From Bacteroidota bacterium (GTDB lineage: Bacteria > Bacteroidota > Ignavibacteria > Kryptoniales > JAKASW01), in the NCBI GenBank assembly GCA_021845665.1, contig JAJZVO010000045.1:1-35552 (forward strand): 35,552 bases of DNA. Reading direction: 5' to 3'. Below, piece after piece: positions 25,251 to 33,684 of the stretch (positions are counted from its first letter, which is position 1; the number at the start of each line of letters is the position of its first letter). Below the pieces are notes generated by a model. It worked only from the letters and a program-made list of their open reading frames with translations, searched no databases and was not told where the DNA came from. The position numbers and the translations under genes were made by a program.

Positions 25251-25331
25251 AACGGAGACAATATCGAACGCTTCTTCAAACTAAGGTGTCTCCCTGATCA
25301 CGACACAGGAGACAAGATGGAGATCGGTCCT

Positions 25332-25862
25332 CTAACTTCGATTTCTGGAGAAGTTTCTCCAGATGACATAAATACCCGCGATGACAACCGCTAGGGGGAT
25401 AACGACTTTCAAGGTGCCGAGAGCGCCATAGCTGAATCCGAAGTCGCCGCTTTGTATTAAGAGTCCTCCCCATCCGACGACGACAAACAGCACAGCGATC
25501 AGAAGAAGCGTGTATTCACGCGGATGTGAAAAGAACAGCATCAGGAAAGCCAGGCCCGGGATAATAAGCGCGGTCGGCCATATCCGGCTCCAGGAGCCGG
25601 GCACATAATTGTACGAGACGAGTAAAGTCAGCAATGCGCACAGGAACAGCAGCGACCCCCAGAAGAGTCGTTTCTGGTTCGAAGAGGCAAACGCGACAAC
25701 GGCTTCAAATCCGCCGGCCGCCAGGACCGTGAAAGCGGCCACCCTGGTAAAATTCAGATAAACAACTCCCGCCCGACTCAACAGGAGAAGTACGCCGAAG
25801 AGTAGAAGGAGAAGACCTGCTAGGAAAGTGCCGATGTGGCTCTTTCCGGTAAGCGTGCTCAT
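25332..25862 (-). CDS. Small polytopic membrane protein downstream of PspC gene
   Basis: A 176-residue protein made almost wholly of five or six hydrophobic segments, with a short basic C-terminus (WRNFSRNRS). The pattern of paired segments with FGVLLLLSRAG and IIPGLAFL resembles the small membrane proteins that accompany PspC or LiaF in envelope-stress operons (inference). Its ATG shares an A with the stop of the PspC gene (TGATG), so translation is coupled. A 7-bp inverted repeat (25287-25293 with 25308-25314) follows its stop, without a T run. Confidence 0.75.
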   Translation of the reverse strand: MSTLTGKSHIGTFLAGLLLLLFGVLLLLSRAGVVYLNFTRVAAFTVLAAGGFEAVVAFASSNQKRLFWGSLLFLCALLTLLVSYNYVPGSWSRIWPTALIIPGLAFLMLFFSHPREYTLLLIAVLFVVVGWGGLLIQSGDFGFSYGALGTLKVVIPLAVVIAGIYVIWRNFSRNRS

Positions 25863-26560
25863 CAGTTAACCTCCTTTGGCATTATGAAAGCACATACCAC
25901 ATATAAGATCAGCGCGATACCGAAAGATGCGAAGGCAAGGATGACGTAGACGAATCTTACGATAGTCGGATCGACCTTCAGGTAAGCAGCCAGTCCGCCG
26001 CATACACCTGCCAATTTCTTGTCTTTGCTAGACCGCGTGAGTCTTTTCTTCTCCACTCCCGAATCCACACTTTCTCCAGCTCCCTCCGCTTCCTTTTCAC
26101 CCTCTTTCTGCACTTTTCTTTCTCTCCCCAGCAACAGCGCACCGCCTATCAGTATGAAGATTATCGGTAACGCCAATCTTCCGAACTGGCTGAAGACAAG
26201 TGAAACTGGAATAAAATCATAATAGTCGAAGAGGAGGGTGACGCCTATTATCACAATGATTATCCCGATGACGAGGGTGAACGTTGCGCCACCCGCAGAA
26301 CGCGACTTGGCCGGTTCCCCTTCCGCGGGAGTCTCCAAACTCGGAGGTCTCGTCGGTATAACGATCATGCCGATGATGTAGAAGATGACCCCGGCGCCGA
26401 TGCTCAATATTGAAAACGCGATCAACAAAAGGCGAACCACTGTAGCATCAATTCCGGCGTACTCAGCAATCCCTCCGCAGACTCCGTCGATTATTCTGTC
26501 GTCGTGAGACTTGTAAAGCTTATGCGATGTCGTCCGGTTTTCAGTTTTTTCTTCATCCAT
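25862..26560 (-). CDS. Protein with two PspC domains
   Basis: A membrane protein of about 232 residues with a PspC domain at each end. The N-terminal copy has DRIIDGVCGGIAEYAGID followed by two hydrophobic stretches; the C-terminal copy has DKKLAGVCGGLAAYLKVD and its own hydrophobic pair. Two more membrane segments and a charged, Glu/Lys-rich linker lie between them. PspC family members act in the phage-shock type envelope response. I use ATG 26560; a TTG at 26584 would add eight residues but has no ribosome binding site. It is downstream of the 5-formyltetrahydrofolate cyclo-ligase gene on the same strand. Confidence 0.88.
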   Translation of the reverse strand: MDEEKTENRTTSHKLYKSHDDRIIDGVCGGIAEYAGIDATVVRLLLIAFSILSIGAGVIFYIIGMIVIPTRPPSLETPAEGEPAKSRSAGGATFTLVIGIIIVIIGVTLLFDYYDFIPVSLVFSQFGRLALPIIFILIGGALLLGRERKVQKEGEKEAEGAGESVDSGVEKKRLTRSSKDKKLAGVCGGLAAYLKVDPTIVRFVYVILAFASFGIALILYVVCAFIMPKEVN

Positions 26561-26589
26561 GGTGGTCTCTTGAGTCTGCTGCAAATACT

Positions 26590-27165
26590 TTAACGACGGG
26601 CTCCGGTCTTTATGATCTCGTCCTCCGTCACAATATAGTCAACTTTCACATCCATGTCAGAGGATTCAATAGCATCCACCACCTGAAAATTGTACGCGAG
26701 TGCGACTATCGGCCGTTTCTGGGATTGAAGAAGTCTGTCATAGTACCCCATTCCCCATCCGATCCTGTTCCCATTCCTGTCCGCAGCCACAACCGGTACT
26801 ATGAAGAGGTCCACCTCATCAAGCGACACGGCGTCGAATACTTTCGGCTCTTTCGTATCGAAAGGGCCATCGGCAAGGTCGCCCAGATTCATAAGCTCGG
26901 AGGTTTCGAGTTTTCTTTCCTTCTTGTCGGTAATGACCGGAACTGCGATTCTCTTCCCCCTCGCAAAGGAACGGGCGATCAGCATTATTGTGTCGACTTC
27001 ATTCGGTTTCGCAGAGATATAAGTATGGACAAGGCCTGCGTTCCTATACTCGGGCAGATTCTCGAGATGTCGCAGCACGCTCTTGCTTCTCTGTACGGCT
27101 TCTTCCTGGTCAAGCTCTTCACGGAGCTTCAAGACGGCTTTTCTGATTTTTTCCTTTTCCGTCAA
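26590..27165 (-). CDS. 5-formyltetrahydrofolate cyclo-ligase
   Basis: Converts 5-formyl-THF to 5,10-methenyl-THF using ATP. The 191-residue protein has the basic N-terminal R/K pair (KIRKAVLKLR), the central E-x-D type KPNEVDT, and the family signature GWGMGYYDRLL at 136-146. The start is TTG at 27165 with GGAG 7 bases upstream. In many proteobacteria this gene lies beside the 6S RNA gene; I looked for that here and did not find a convincing fold. It supplies folates also used by Fmt. Confidence 0.94.
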   Translation of the reverse strand: MTEKEKIRKAVLKLREELDQEEAVQRSKSVLRHLENLPEYRNAGLVHTYISAKPNEVDTIMLIARSFARGKRIAVPVITDKKERKLETSELMNLGDLADGPFDTKEPKVFDAVSLDEVDLFIVPVVAADRNGNRIGWGMGYYDRLLQSQKRPIVALAYNFQVVDAIESSDMDVKVDYIVTEDEIIKTGARR

Positions 27166-27409
27166 AAGATTTCTCCTAACGCGGCTAGGCCGCAGTGATA
27201 ATGCGCTGATAACAGCAACGGTTCGAGAATCACTTCCGATCCGGCTCGGGCAGAAAGATGAAATTGCAAAACGATTGCAGCATCAACAATGTTCAAATTG
27301 ACATTCCGTTCCTGGTGCGGGACTTGACGGCCATCTGATAGCCGTTATGCTCCAACCAGGCTCCAATGCACGAAATGTGTCGTGCATCCCCACCTAAAGT
27401 TAAGGCGTA
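27166..27409 (-). other. Intergenic region with three small hairpins
   Basis: The 244 bases between the dehydrogenase and the cyclo-ligase gene hold an exact 8-bp hairpin (27366-27373 with 27380-27387, loop aatgtg) just after the dehydrogenase stop, a 5-bp hairpin with GCCGT/ACGGC near 27330-27348, and a 5-bp GCGGC/GCCGC hairpin near 27180-27192 close to the cyclo-ligase start. None carries a T run, so none is a standard terminator. A 34-codon frame (27283-27387) exists but starts inside the first hairpin. No known RNA family was recognised. Confidence 0.4.
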
Positions 27410-28276
27410 TTATTTCTTCGTAAGAAATTCATAGAGGACCGAGAAGTCTTTTTCTCCAAGCCCCTCCCTTGCTGCAGCGGAATATTGCTCCTTCACTGCG
27501 TCGTGAACCGGCATACGCGCTCCGGCTTTTTCAGCAGTCAGGGTAATGTAATCCAGGTCCTTGACGATAAGCTTCAGAGGAAACTGTGCCGAAAAATCGC
27601 GGCTGACCATCTTGGGAGTCTTCATATCGTACATCGGAGATTTGACCGCGCTCGAGTTCAGCACGTTGGAAAATACGCTCGGATCGATGCCGAGGCTCTC
27701 GGAGAGGCTGAGCCCTTCAGCCAGAAGGGCGGTCATACCGGCAACGAAGTGATTAATTACAAGCTTCATCGAGACCGCCGACCCGTTATCGCCGATATGA
27801 AATATAAATTTCCCCATCGCCTGGAGCACAACCCTGACCTCATTGAGGACGCGGGGATCGCCGCCGACCATGACGGTGAGCTCGCCTTTCTCTGCAACGC
27901 CGGTGCTTCCTGAGACAGGGGCATCGAGCATCTTCGCGCCCGTTTCCTCAACCATGGCAGCGAATCTTCTCGACGAATCCGGGGTTATCGTACTCATGTC
28001 TATGAATACTTTCCCGTTTTTCAGGCCGCGAAGTATTCCGTCGATCCCGGTGAGAACCGCTTCCACGGCTTCAATGTTTGAAACCATCGTGACAACGACA
28101 TCGGCCGCTTCCGTCGCCTCGCGAGGCGTACGTGCCACTCGGGCTCCCGCCCTGGCGAGATCTTCCGTCTTCGACGCCGTTCGGTTATAGACTACGAGTG
28201 GGAACCCCTTCTTCAATACGTTCAATGCCATGGGTTTCCCCATTAGCCCAGTCCCAATGAATGCGACAGTCTTCAC
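27410..28276 (-). CDS. Beta-hydroxyacid dehydrogenase (3-hydroxyisobutyrate dehydrogenase family)
   Basis: A 288-residue NAD(P)-dependent enzyme of the 6-phosphogluconate dehydrogenase-like group. The dinucleotide loop GTGLMG is at 8-13, the substrate-binding DAPVSGSTG at 118-126, and the catalytic lysine is Lys171 in MKLVINHF with Asn175. NRT at 31-33 after the second strand suggests NADP preference, since an Arg follows the strand instead of an acidic residue. Substrates in this family include 3-hydroxyisobutyrate, tartronate semialdehyde and succinic or glyoxylic semialdehydes; the length and NRTASK segment fit glyoxylate/succinic semialdehyde reductase-like members. The start is GTG at 28276. 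Confidence 0.9.
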   Translation of the reverse strand: MKTVAFIGTGLMGKPMALNVLKKGFPLVVYNRTASKTEDLARAGARVARTPREATEAADVVVTMVSNIEAVEAVLTGIDGILRGLKNGKVFIDMSTITPDSSRRFAAMVEETGAKMLDAPVSGSTGVAEKGELTVMVGGDPRVLNEVRVVLQAMGKFIFHIGDNGSAVSMKLVINHFVAGMTALLAEGLSLSESLGIDPSVFSNVLNSSAVKSPMYDMKTPKMVSRDFSAQFPLKLIVKDLDYITLTAEKAGARMPVHDAVKEQYSAAAREGLGEKDFSVLYEFLTKK

Positions 28277-28319
28277 GATTGCTGTGTCTTCTCGGCTAAC
28301 TTTGATTGATACTCTTACC

Positions 28320-28350
28320 CCGGCTGCGTGGGCACAGCCGGTCTTTTTTC
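28320..28350 (+). terminator. Plus-strand intrinsic terminator without an evident gene
   Basis: A 7-bp stem (28320-28326 with 28335-28341) is followed on the plus strand by TCTTTTTTC. The minus strand has no T run after the stem. It lies in the 5' leader of the minus-strand dehydrogenase, and no plus-strand gene ends before it. Confidence 0.55.
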
Positions 28351-28420
28351 TTCAATTGATGATCGTACCGTTGCAAATATCACGAAAGATAGAACAAAAA
28401 GCAATCCAGTTTAATTCCAA

Positions 28421-30442
28421 TCACAATTCAAACCTGATTTCGCCGGTCGGCCCGACGGTCCTTACGGCAACGTGATGGTTCTCATCGGCCTCGACCATCC
28501 CCCAGTACAATGCAAATTGCTGCATCTGGTACTCGGAGGGATACCGTTCCGACGAACCAAGGAACACTTCTTCTGCGCCAAGCTGGACAGTAGTGTGTGC
28601 GATCGCATAGGACGCGTTGTTCGTGGGAACGACTATCGGAAGAATTGTCTTCCCCTGCTTCTCGGCCATCTTTATGACCTCGCTGAACACTTCCTCTTCG
28701 GGTAAATCTATCGATTGTCTCACAGCAACGCTCTGCCCGGGAATCATTTTCGCGGTCATGACCACAATATCCACTTCATCCGGATCGTTCTCTTCGAGAC
28801 ACCGTTGAAGGTGATGCAGCCTGTTGGGTGCCCTGACAGCCACCAGCTTTCGTTTCGGGTGCCTGCAACCTATCGCCTCGGCAGTAAGACTATCCTGCGC
28901 AAATACATTGAACTTCTCCAGGTCTATCGACTGCTGCTCGTATTTTTTCCTGTTAGCCCTTTCGGAAAAAACAAAAAGCGCGGACAGGAAGATCGTGAAC
29001 GTGACGCCGCCTTCGGTAGCGATCGGCTTGGTGAATAGATTCGTGAACCCGAGAGCAAAGAGCATGATGAAAACAAAAATGAGCCCGATGGGTAGTTCGA
29101 ATTTTCCTATGACTATGTTCGGGGGAACCTTCCATTCGCGCGGCGACTTGTCCTTGTAACGGAGCACCAGTATGGAAAAGCTCGTCATGATGAACGTCCA
29201 CACAACGCCGAAAGCATATGCCTCACCGAGGAGAAAGACATTTCCCCTGCTTCCGATTATCATAGCCAGCTGAATTATCGCGAGAAGGTTGATGATCCTG
29301 AACGATGTGCCGTATCGTTTGTGCGGTTTCCTGAACCATTCATGAAGCACTCCGTCTTCGGCAACACGGTTCAGCACGCTGTTCGCCCCGATGATGGAAG
29401 TATTGACGGCTCCTGCAAGGATGAGAAATCCCACGATCACCACGAATATCTGCAAGCCGAGCAATACGGCGTGCGGGCCGACAAGATTCATGGCCTGTCC
29501 ACTCAAGGCATTGTCGTTGTATTTTCCGATGAGCTCACTTTGCGGAATAAGCATTGCTCCGAAAAGTGAATTCAGGCCCGTAAATATCAGGCTGAAGACA
29601 AACATTATGAAGGCGGTTCTCTTGAGATTCTTGAGCTTGGGCGACTCAATCTCCCTGTAGACCTGTGCCAGTGTCTCTTCACCGCTTACCGCCAGTACGG
29701 AGTGCCCCATGCCGATGATAACTCCCACTAAGCCGATGGTTTTCACCCAATTCATGCCCTTAAGCCAGCCTAACGATGTTGGATCCAGGTCGACAGTGAA
29801 CGGTGGAAGCTTAACGCCCTTTATGAAGATCGAGATGAGCGACCACACGAAAAGTACGACTGCGAGTACGGTAGTTATCTGAAATATCCTGAGCGCTTTC
29901 TCGCTCGATTCCTCGATTCCAATTATGTTGTTCCGCCAGAAATAGATCTCGATAAGTACCGCCGCTCCAACGGCTATGGCATTGCCGGGCAATTGGTAAT
30001 TCATTCCAGCAGAGTGCAGTATCGAGTTCAACAGCCCTTCAAAATACTGACCCGCTGACACTGCACTTATGGGGGCCGTAAGGAGATAATCAAAGACCAG
30101 AGCGGAGACCGCCACCTTGGCGAATCCGCTCCCGAGAGTCTTTTTGACAACACGGTAGCTGCCCCCGCGGACGAACATGCTCGAAGATTCGATGTAGACC
30201 GCGCGTATACCGTACGCGAAAAGCATAATGAAAAGGATGAACCAAGGGGCGGAAGGGCCCACAGCCTTTTCGGCGATGCCGAGAGCATAGAAGGCACTCG
30301 AGCCCAGGTCCGACACGACAACTGCAGACGCCCGCCAATAAGAAATGAACGACAGCATCACGGTGGTTATTACAACCACCTTAACTTTCTTTAAATCAAT
30401 TCCTTCGGAATCTTTAGGTACGTTTATGTATTCTTGTTTCAT
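28421..30442 (-). CDS. APC-superfamily permease with soluble C-terminal domain
   Basis: A 673-residue transporter. The first 485 or so residues hold about 12 membrane segments of the amino acid-polyamine-cation type, starting VVVITTVMLSFISYWRAS and including the long extracellular loop PQSELIGKYND. The C-terminal 185 residues are soluble and alpha/beta, with RKLVAVRAPNRLHHLQ, VDIVVMTAKM and KTILPIVVPTNNASYAI; this resembles the universal-stress-like domains fused to some APC and cation-chloride carriers. The domain probably regulates transport from the cytoplasm. Substrate cannot be read from the sequence. It stands alone on the minus strand. Confidence 0.87.
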   Translation of the reverse strand: MKQEYINVPKDSEGIDLKKVKVVVITTVMLSFISYWRASAVVVSDLGSSAFYALGIAEKAVGPSAPWFILFIMLFAYGIRAVYIESSSMFVRGGSYRVVKKTLGSGFAKVAVSALVFDYLLTAPISAVSAGQYFEGLLNSILHSAGMNYQLPGNAIAVGAAVLIEIYFWRNNIIGIEESSEKALRIFQITTVLAVVLFVWSLISIFIKGVKLPPFTVDLDPTSLGWLKGMNWVKTIGLVGVIIGMGHSVLAVSGEETLAQVYREIESPKLKNLKRTAFIMFVFSLIFTGLNSLFGAMLIPQSELIGKYNDNALSGQAMNLVGPHAVLLGLQIFVVIVGFLILAGAVNTSIIGANSVLNRVAEDGVLHEWFRKPHKRYGTSFRIINLLAIIQLAMIIGSRGNVFLLGEAYAFGVVWTFIMTSFSILVLRYKDKSPREWKVPPNIVIGKFELPIGLIFVFIMLFALGFTNLFTKPIATEGGVTFTIFLSALFVFSERANRKKYEQQSIDLEKFNVFAQDSLTAEAIGCRHPKRKLVAVRAPNRLHHLQRCLEENDPDEVDIVVMTAKMIPGQSVAVRQSIDLPEEEVFSEVIKMAEKQGKTILPIVVPTNNASYAIAHTTVQLGAEEVFLGSSERYPSEYQMQQFALYWGMVEADENHHVAVRTVGPTGEIRFEL

Positions 30443-30526
30443 TTTTGCTCTTTGTACAAGTGCTTAAGCTATCAGGTGAATTAGGAAAAGTCAAATCGGC
30501 ACACAAATAACTGCGTTTCGACTATA

Positions 30527-31657
30527 CTATTTCAGATAGACAGCTTTCAGGACAAAGAGATTCCGGATTCCCGAGCCATCCATGCCGAGCACTACGAAAT
30601 ACATACCGGTGGCATAGCGGGAAAAATCCAACCGCAATCGGTTTCCACCAGGAGTTGGCACGATGTCCTCTCTTCGCACGAGCCTTCCGTCCGATGAGTA
30701 GACCGAGAGCACGGCAGACGACTTTCGAGAGTTCGTCGGAATGCCGACATCTACATTCGTTACTGGGTTGAACGGATTGGGATACAAATCGGAAATGAGA
30801 TAATCGGCAGGGACCGCCGCCGAAACGATTCCCGTAATCGAAGGAGACCCGGCCTCGATCCATGCAGAGTAGACAAGCGAAGCGAGTGCCTCCGACGCAT
30901 AGTTGAGCTGATCGGTCGTAAGCGTATCAAGTTTCGACCACAGTGCCGAATAATAAGCAGAGCCGCAGGATGGATCCACTTTCCTGGCGTAGGTGTCGGC
31001 ATCCATAATCACACCGACTTTCGAGTTCGACTCGGCTACAACCCGGAACGCAAATTCAAGCGCAGAAGTGTCCAGCCTCTCCGACTGCCTTACTTTAATC
31101 GAGACACTTCCCTGGTACCTGTCGAGAAGTCCGCTCTCAAACCTCGAGTGGATCCCCCGATTGCCTGTCATCGCGCCATCATAGTTCTGAGTGCAATGAA
31201 GCGGCTGACACGCGTCGCCGATATAATGGCCGAGATCTGCTATGATACGGTCGGCGTTGTTCCAGTCCCGGTTTTCCATATACACTACAAGCGTCTTGTA
31301 CGCGGAGTTAATCGCCCAAGGCAAAGTCCCTTTCTCTAAAACCGTGCTTGATCCATACTCCGCGCAGAGCGAGTCATAGTTGTGAGGGAGCAGACCTTTG
31401 TTGAATTCCGGATAGTAATCGACGTCGATGAAATGCCTCGGACTTTCACCGGCATCCGAGCTCTTGCGGTCGTCCGCATCCGATGCGTGGGCAACATAGA
31501 AAGATGATTTCTCTGTTATGAAACGCAACGCGGGGGGAAGACAGGATTCAAAGGTTCCGTTGATGATTTTATGCCCGGTTCTCCCCCATCCGAATGCGAG
31601 GTTGCTCATCAATAAAAGGGCAACCGGCAATTTCCAGCAGGTCTTACAAATTCTCAA
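30527..31657 (-). CDS. Secreted zinc hydrolase, S1/P1 nuclease-phospholipase C fold, T9SS-type tail
   Basis: A 376-residue exported enzyme. A signal peptide ends LAFG, exposing Trp24 as the mature N-terminus, which in this superfamily is itself a zinc ligand. All nine ligands of the trinuclear zinc site can be placed: Trp24, His29, Asp60, His75, His144, Asp148, His154, His170 and Glu174. Spacing at the N-terminal ligands matches P1 nuclease, while Glu as last ligand is as in bacterial phospholipase C, so nuclease or phospholipase activity is open. The C-terminus has DLYPNPFNPVT and ends in the basic/hydrophobic sorting tail. I use TTG 31657 with GGAG upstream; TTG 31678 would overlap the aminopeptidase gene by 17 bases. 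Confidence 0.85.
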   Translation of the reverse strand: MRICKTCWKLPVALLLMSNLAFGWGRTGHKIINGTFESCLPPALRFITEKSSFYVAHASDADDRKSSDAGESPRHFIDVDYYPEFNKGLLPHNYDSLCAEYGSSTVLEKGTLPWAINSAYKTLVVYMENRDWNNADRIIADLGHYIGDACQPLHCTQNYDGAMTGNRGIHSRFESGLLDRYQGSVSIKVRQSERLDTSALEFAFRVVAESNSKVGVIMDADTYARKVDPSCGSAYYSALWSKLDTLTTDQLNYASEALASLVYSAWIEAGSPSITGIVSAAVPADYLISDLYPNPFNPVTNVDVGIPTNSRKSSAVLSVYSSDGRLVRREDIVPTPGGNRLRLDFSRYATGMYFVVLGMDGSGIRNLFVLKAVYLK

Positions 31658-31661
31658 TAAT

Positions 31662-33683
31662 CTACTTCTCCAATACAAGTTTGGTGGTCAGACGGCCCCC
31701 AGGGGCGACAAGCCTGCACAAATATACTCCGCTCGCGAGTGCCGCACCGCTTAAGGCGACGGTGTGTGTGCCGGAGGTTTGGAAGCTGTTAACGAGTGTC
31801 TCAATCCGCTGCCCAAGGATGTCGTACAATTCAAGCGACACCATTCCGGATTCCGGAAGTCTGTACACAACCTCCGTCCGGTCGTTGAACGGATTTGGAT
31901 AGTTTTGAAGCAGCGCGTATGTCGCCGGGGCGACATTGACCTGCCCGACGCTTGTAAGGCTTTGCCCCGGGTATCGCGCAAGTATTTCATTGTTCGGATC
32001 GAGAATTACGGAATCGACCCTGGCCGGGAAGTATATGCTGAAAGTTTGTGACTGAAGCGAATCGAGCACCGTTTCCAGTGTCATCCGGCCGCCCGACCAG
32101 ACTCCGACTTCCATCGGCATCCTGAAAACCGGCGCATTCGATTGGGTCTGACGAATCGTAAGCGCCAATGAATCACCGTCTTGTTCGAACGACTTCGTGT
32201 ATACCGGATATCCGGCGTCAAAAATCCATTCGTCGAAGAACCAGCTCATATCTGAATGAGTGACGGTATCGGCGACGTTCACAAAATCTGCCGTCACGGC
32301 ATTCCGGTACTGGTAATCCGCCCGATACCTTCTCATTACGCTGAAGTAAGTGGAGTCTCCAACGATATTTCGGAGCATGTTAAGTACCCAGGCCGCCTTA
32401 TAATATTCCGCGAGACCGAAGATGTAACCGGGGGGCGGAGCATAGATTGCGTACCTGAGCTGCGTGCTGTCTTCGACGAAGAACTGGCTCGCATAGAAAT
32501 CCATTTCGTTCTCGAAATCTCTCTGGCTATCGTGTTGAAGCTGCATAGCTTCGGAGTACGTTGCGAAGCCTTCGTTGAGCCAGATGTCTTTCCATGTACC
32601 CAGTGTGACCATGTCGCCCCACCACTGGTGCGCAAGTTCGTGCGCGACATCGCGCCTGTTGAACTCGTCCGATCTGTTCAGGGTGGTAATCGTCTGGTGC
32701 TCCATACCGCCGTATTGGAACGGTTCCACACCGGTCATCCCATACTTCTCGAAAGGATATGGGCCATATATGGAAGAATAGAATTTTATCATCGAGATGA
32801 CCGAGTCGATGTTACATCCTGAGCCGTCGACCGCCTGTAAGGAATCCTGAGGATAAACATAATACTGCACGGGGATTTGTCTTCCGCCTATGTTGGCGTT
32901 TTTCTGAATGAGAGCATAGTGCGCCGCCGTCGCACACATGAGGTAAGTCGCAACCGGATAGCTCTCCTTCCAGCTGAAAGTGACGCTCCCGTCTCCGTTG
33001 TTCACGTCCCCGACCAGTAGACCGTTCGAAGCGGCGGTATAGCCGTCAGGGACTCGTACAGAAATTTCGCACAAAGCTTTGTCGGAAGGCTTGTCGTAAC
33101 ATGGCATCCAGTCACGCGCATCGCTCGGCTCACTCATGGTGTAGGCTACCGTTGCAGGAACTTCCGTGCTGTTAGGCCCGACGGTATTTTCTCCCGCATA
33201 GTAGAGGTAGAAACCTCTCTGCAGCGAATCCGGCGCCGGAGCAATGCCCGGGTCTGTCTCGTGATAGTAAATCACAACCGTTCCGGTGTCAATCCCGATA
33301 AGCGGGGCTGACAGGAATATCGTTAATTTTTCACCTGAGAGAGAAGTTCCAAGGCGTGCCACTCCTGAGAAAACGGAGTCGACATGCAAATACGCCGGGT
33401 TGCAGTCGAGATGAATTGAATCCAGTGGGTTTGATAATGACGGCACGAACGACACCTCCATTTTTCCGCTGAAACCGTGGGCCTTACCGGACAATGCATC
33501 GTACCAATCCATATGCAGATCGTAATTGACAACGTTGTATGCATGAAGCGCAATGTCGCTTGCGGACAAGACTGCTGCCGGACCGGTGTAGTGAAGGGTG
33601 GCGTTTACCCTGGAAGTCGCAACTGCTGCAAAGGCAGCCGACCAGGCAAGAAGCAGGACAGGAAGGGATCTGACTACTTTCAC
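31662..33683 (-). CDS. Secreted M1-family aminopeptidase with T9SS-type tail
   Basis: A 673-residue exported metallopeptidase that should trim N-terminal residues from peptides outside the cell. A signal peptide ends near AFAAVA (residue 22). The M1 catalytic zinc site is complete: His348-Glu349-x-x-His352 in VAHELAHQWWGD and Glu371 in WLNEGFATYSEA. The exopeptidase motif, usually GAMEN, reads GGMEH at 325-329. After about residue 585 comes the sorting tail with LLQNYPNPFNDRTEV and FQTSGTHTV, ending TKLVLEK. Translation starts at GTG 33683, with GGAGGAGGAG upstream and the EamA stop one base before. The zinc hydrolase gene follows within a few bases. Confidence 0.94.
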   Translation of the reverse strand: MKVVRSLPVLLLAWSAAFAAVATSRVNATLHYTGPAAVLSASDIALHAYNVVNYDLHMDWYDALSGKAHGFSGKMEVSFVPSLSNPLDSIHLDCNPAYLHVDSVFSGVARLGTSLSGEKLTIFLSAPLIGIDTGTVVIYYHETDPGIAPAPDSLQRGFYLYYAGENTVGPNSTEVPATVAYTMSEPSDARDWMPCYDKPSDKALCEISVRVPDGYTAASNGLLVGDVNNGDGSVTFSWKESYPVATYLMCATAAHYALIQKNANIGGRQIPVQYYVYPQDSLQAVDGSGCNIDSVISMIKFYSSIYGPYPFEKYGMTGVEPFQYGGMEHQTITTLNRSDEFNRRDVAHELAHQWWGDMVTLGTWKDIWLNEGFATYSEAMQLQHDSQRDFENEMDFYASQFFVEDSTQLRYAIYAPPPGYIFGLAEYYKAAWVLNMLRNIVGDSTYFSVMRRYRADYQYRNAVTADFVNVADTVTHSDMSWFFDEWIFDAGYPVYTKSFEQDGDSLALTIRQTQSNAPVFRMPMEVGVWSGGRMTLETVLDSLQSQTFSIYFPARVDSVILDPNNEILARYPGQSLTSVGQVNVAPATYALLQNYPNPFNDRTEVVYRLPESGMVSLELYDILGQRIETLVNSFQTSGTHTVALSGAALASGVYLCRLVAPGGRLTTKLVLEK

Positions 33684-33684
33684 T

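Noticed and set aside
27283-27387. 34-codon frame after the dehydrogenase gene
   Set aside because: Its start lies inside an exact 8-bp hairpin and there is no sign of conservation or good ribosome binding spacing.
27166-27409. 6S RNA beside the cyclo-ligase gene
   Set aside because: No long closing stem with a central bubble could be drawn.
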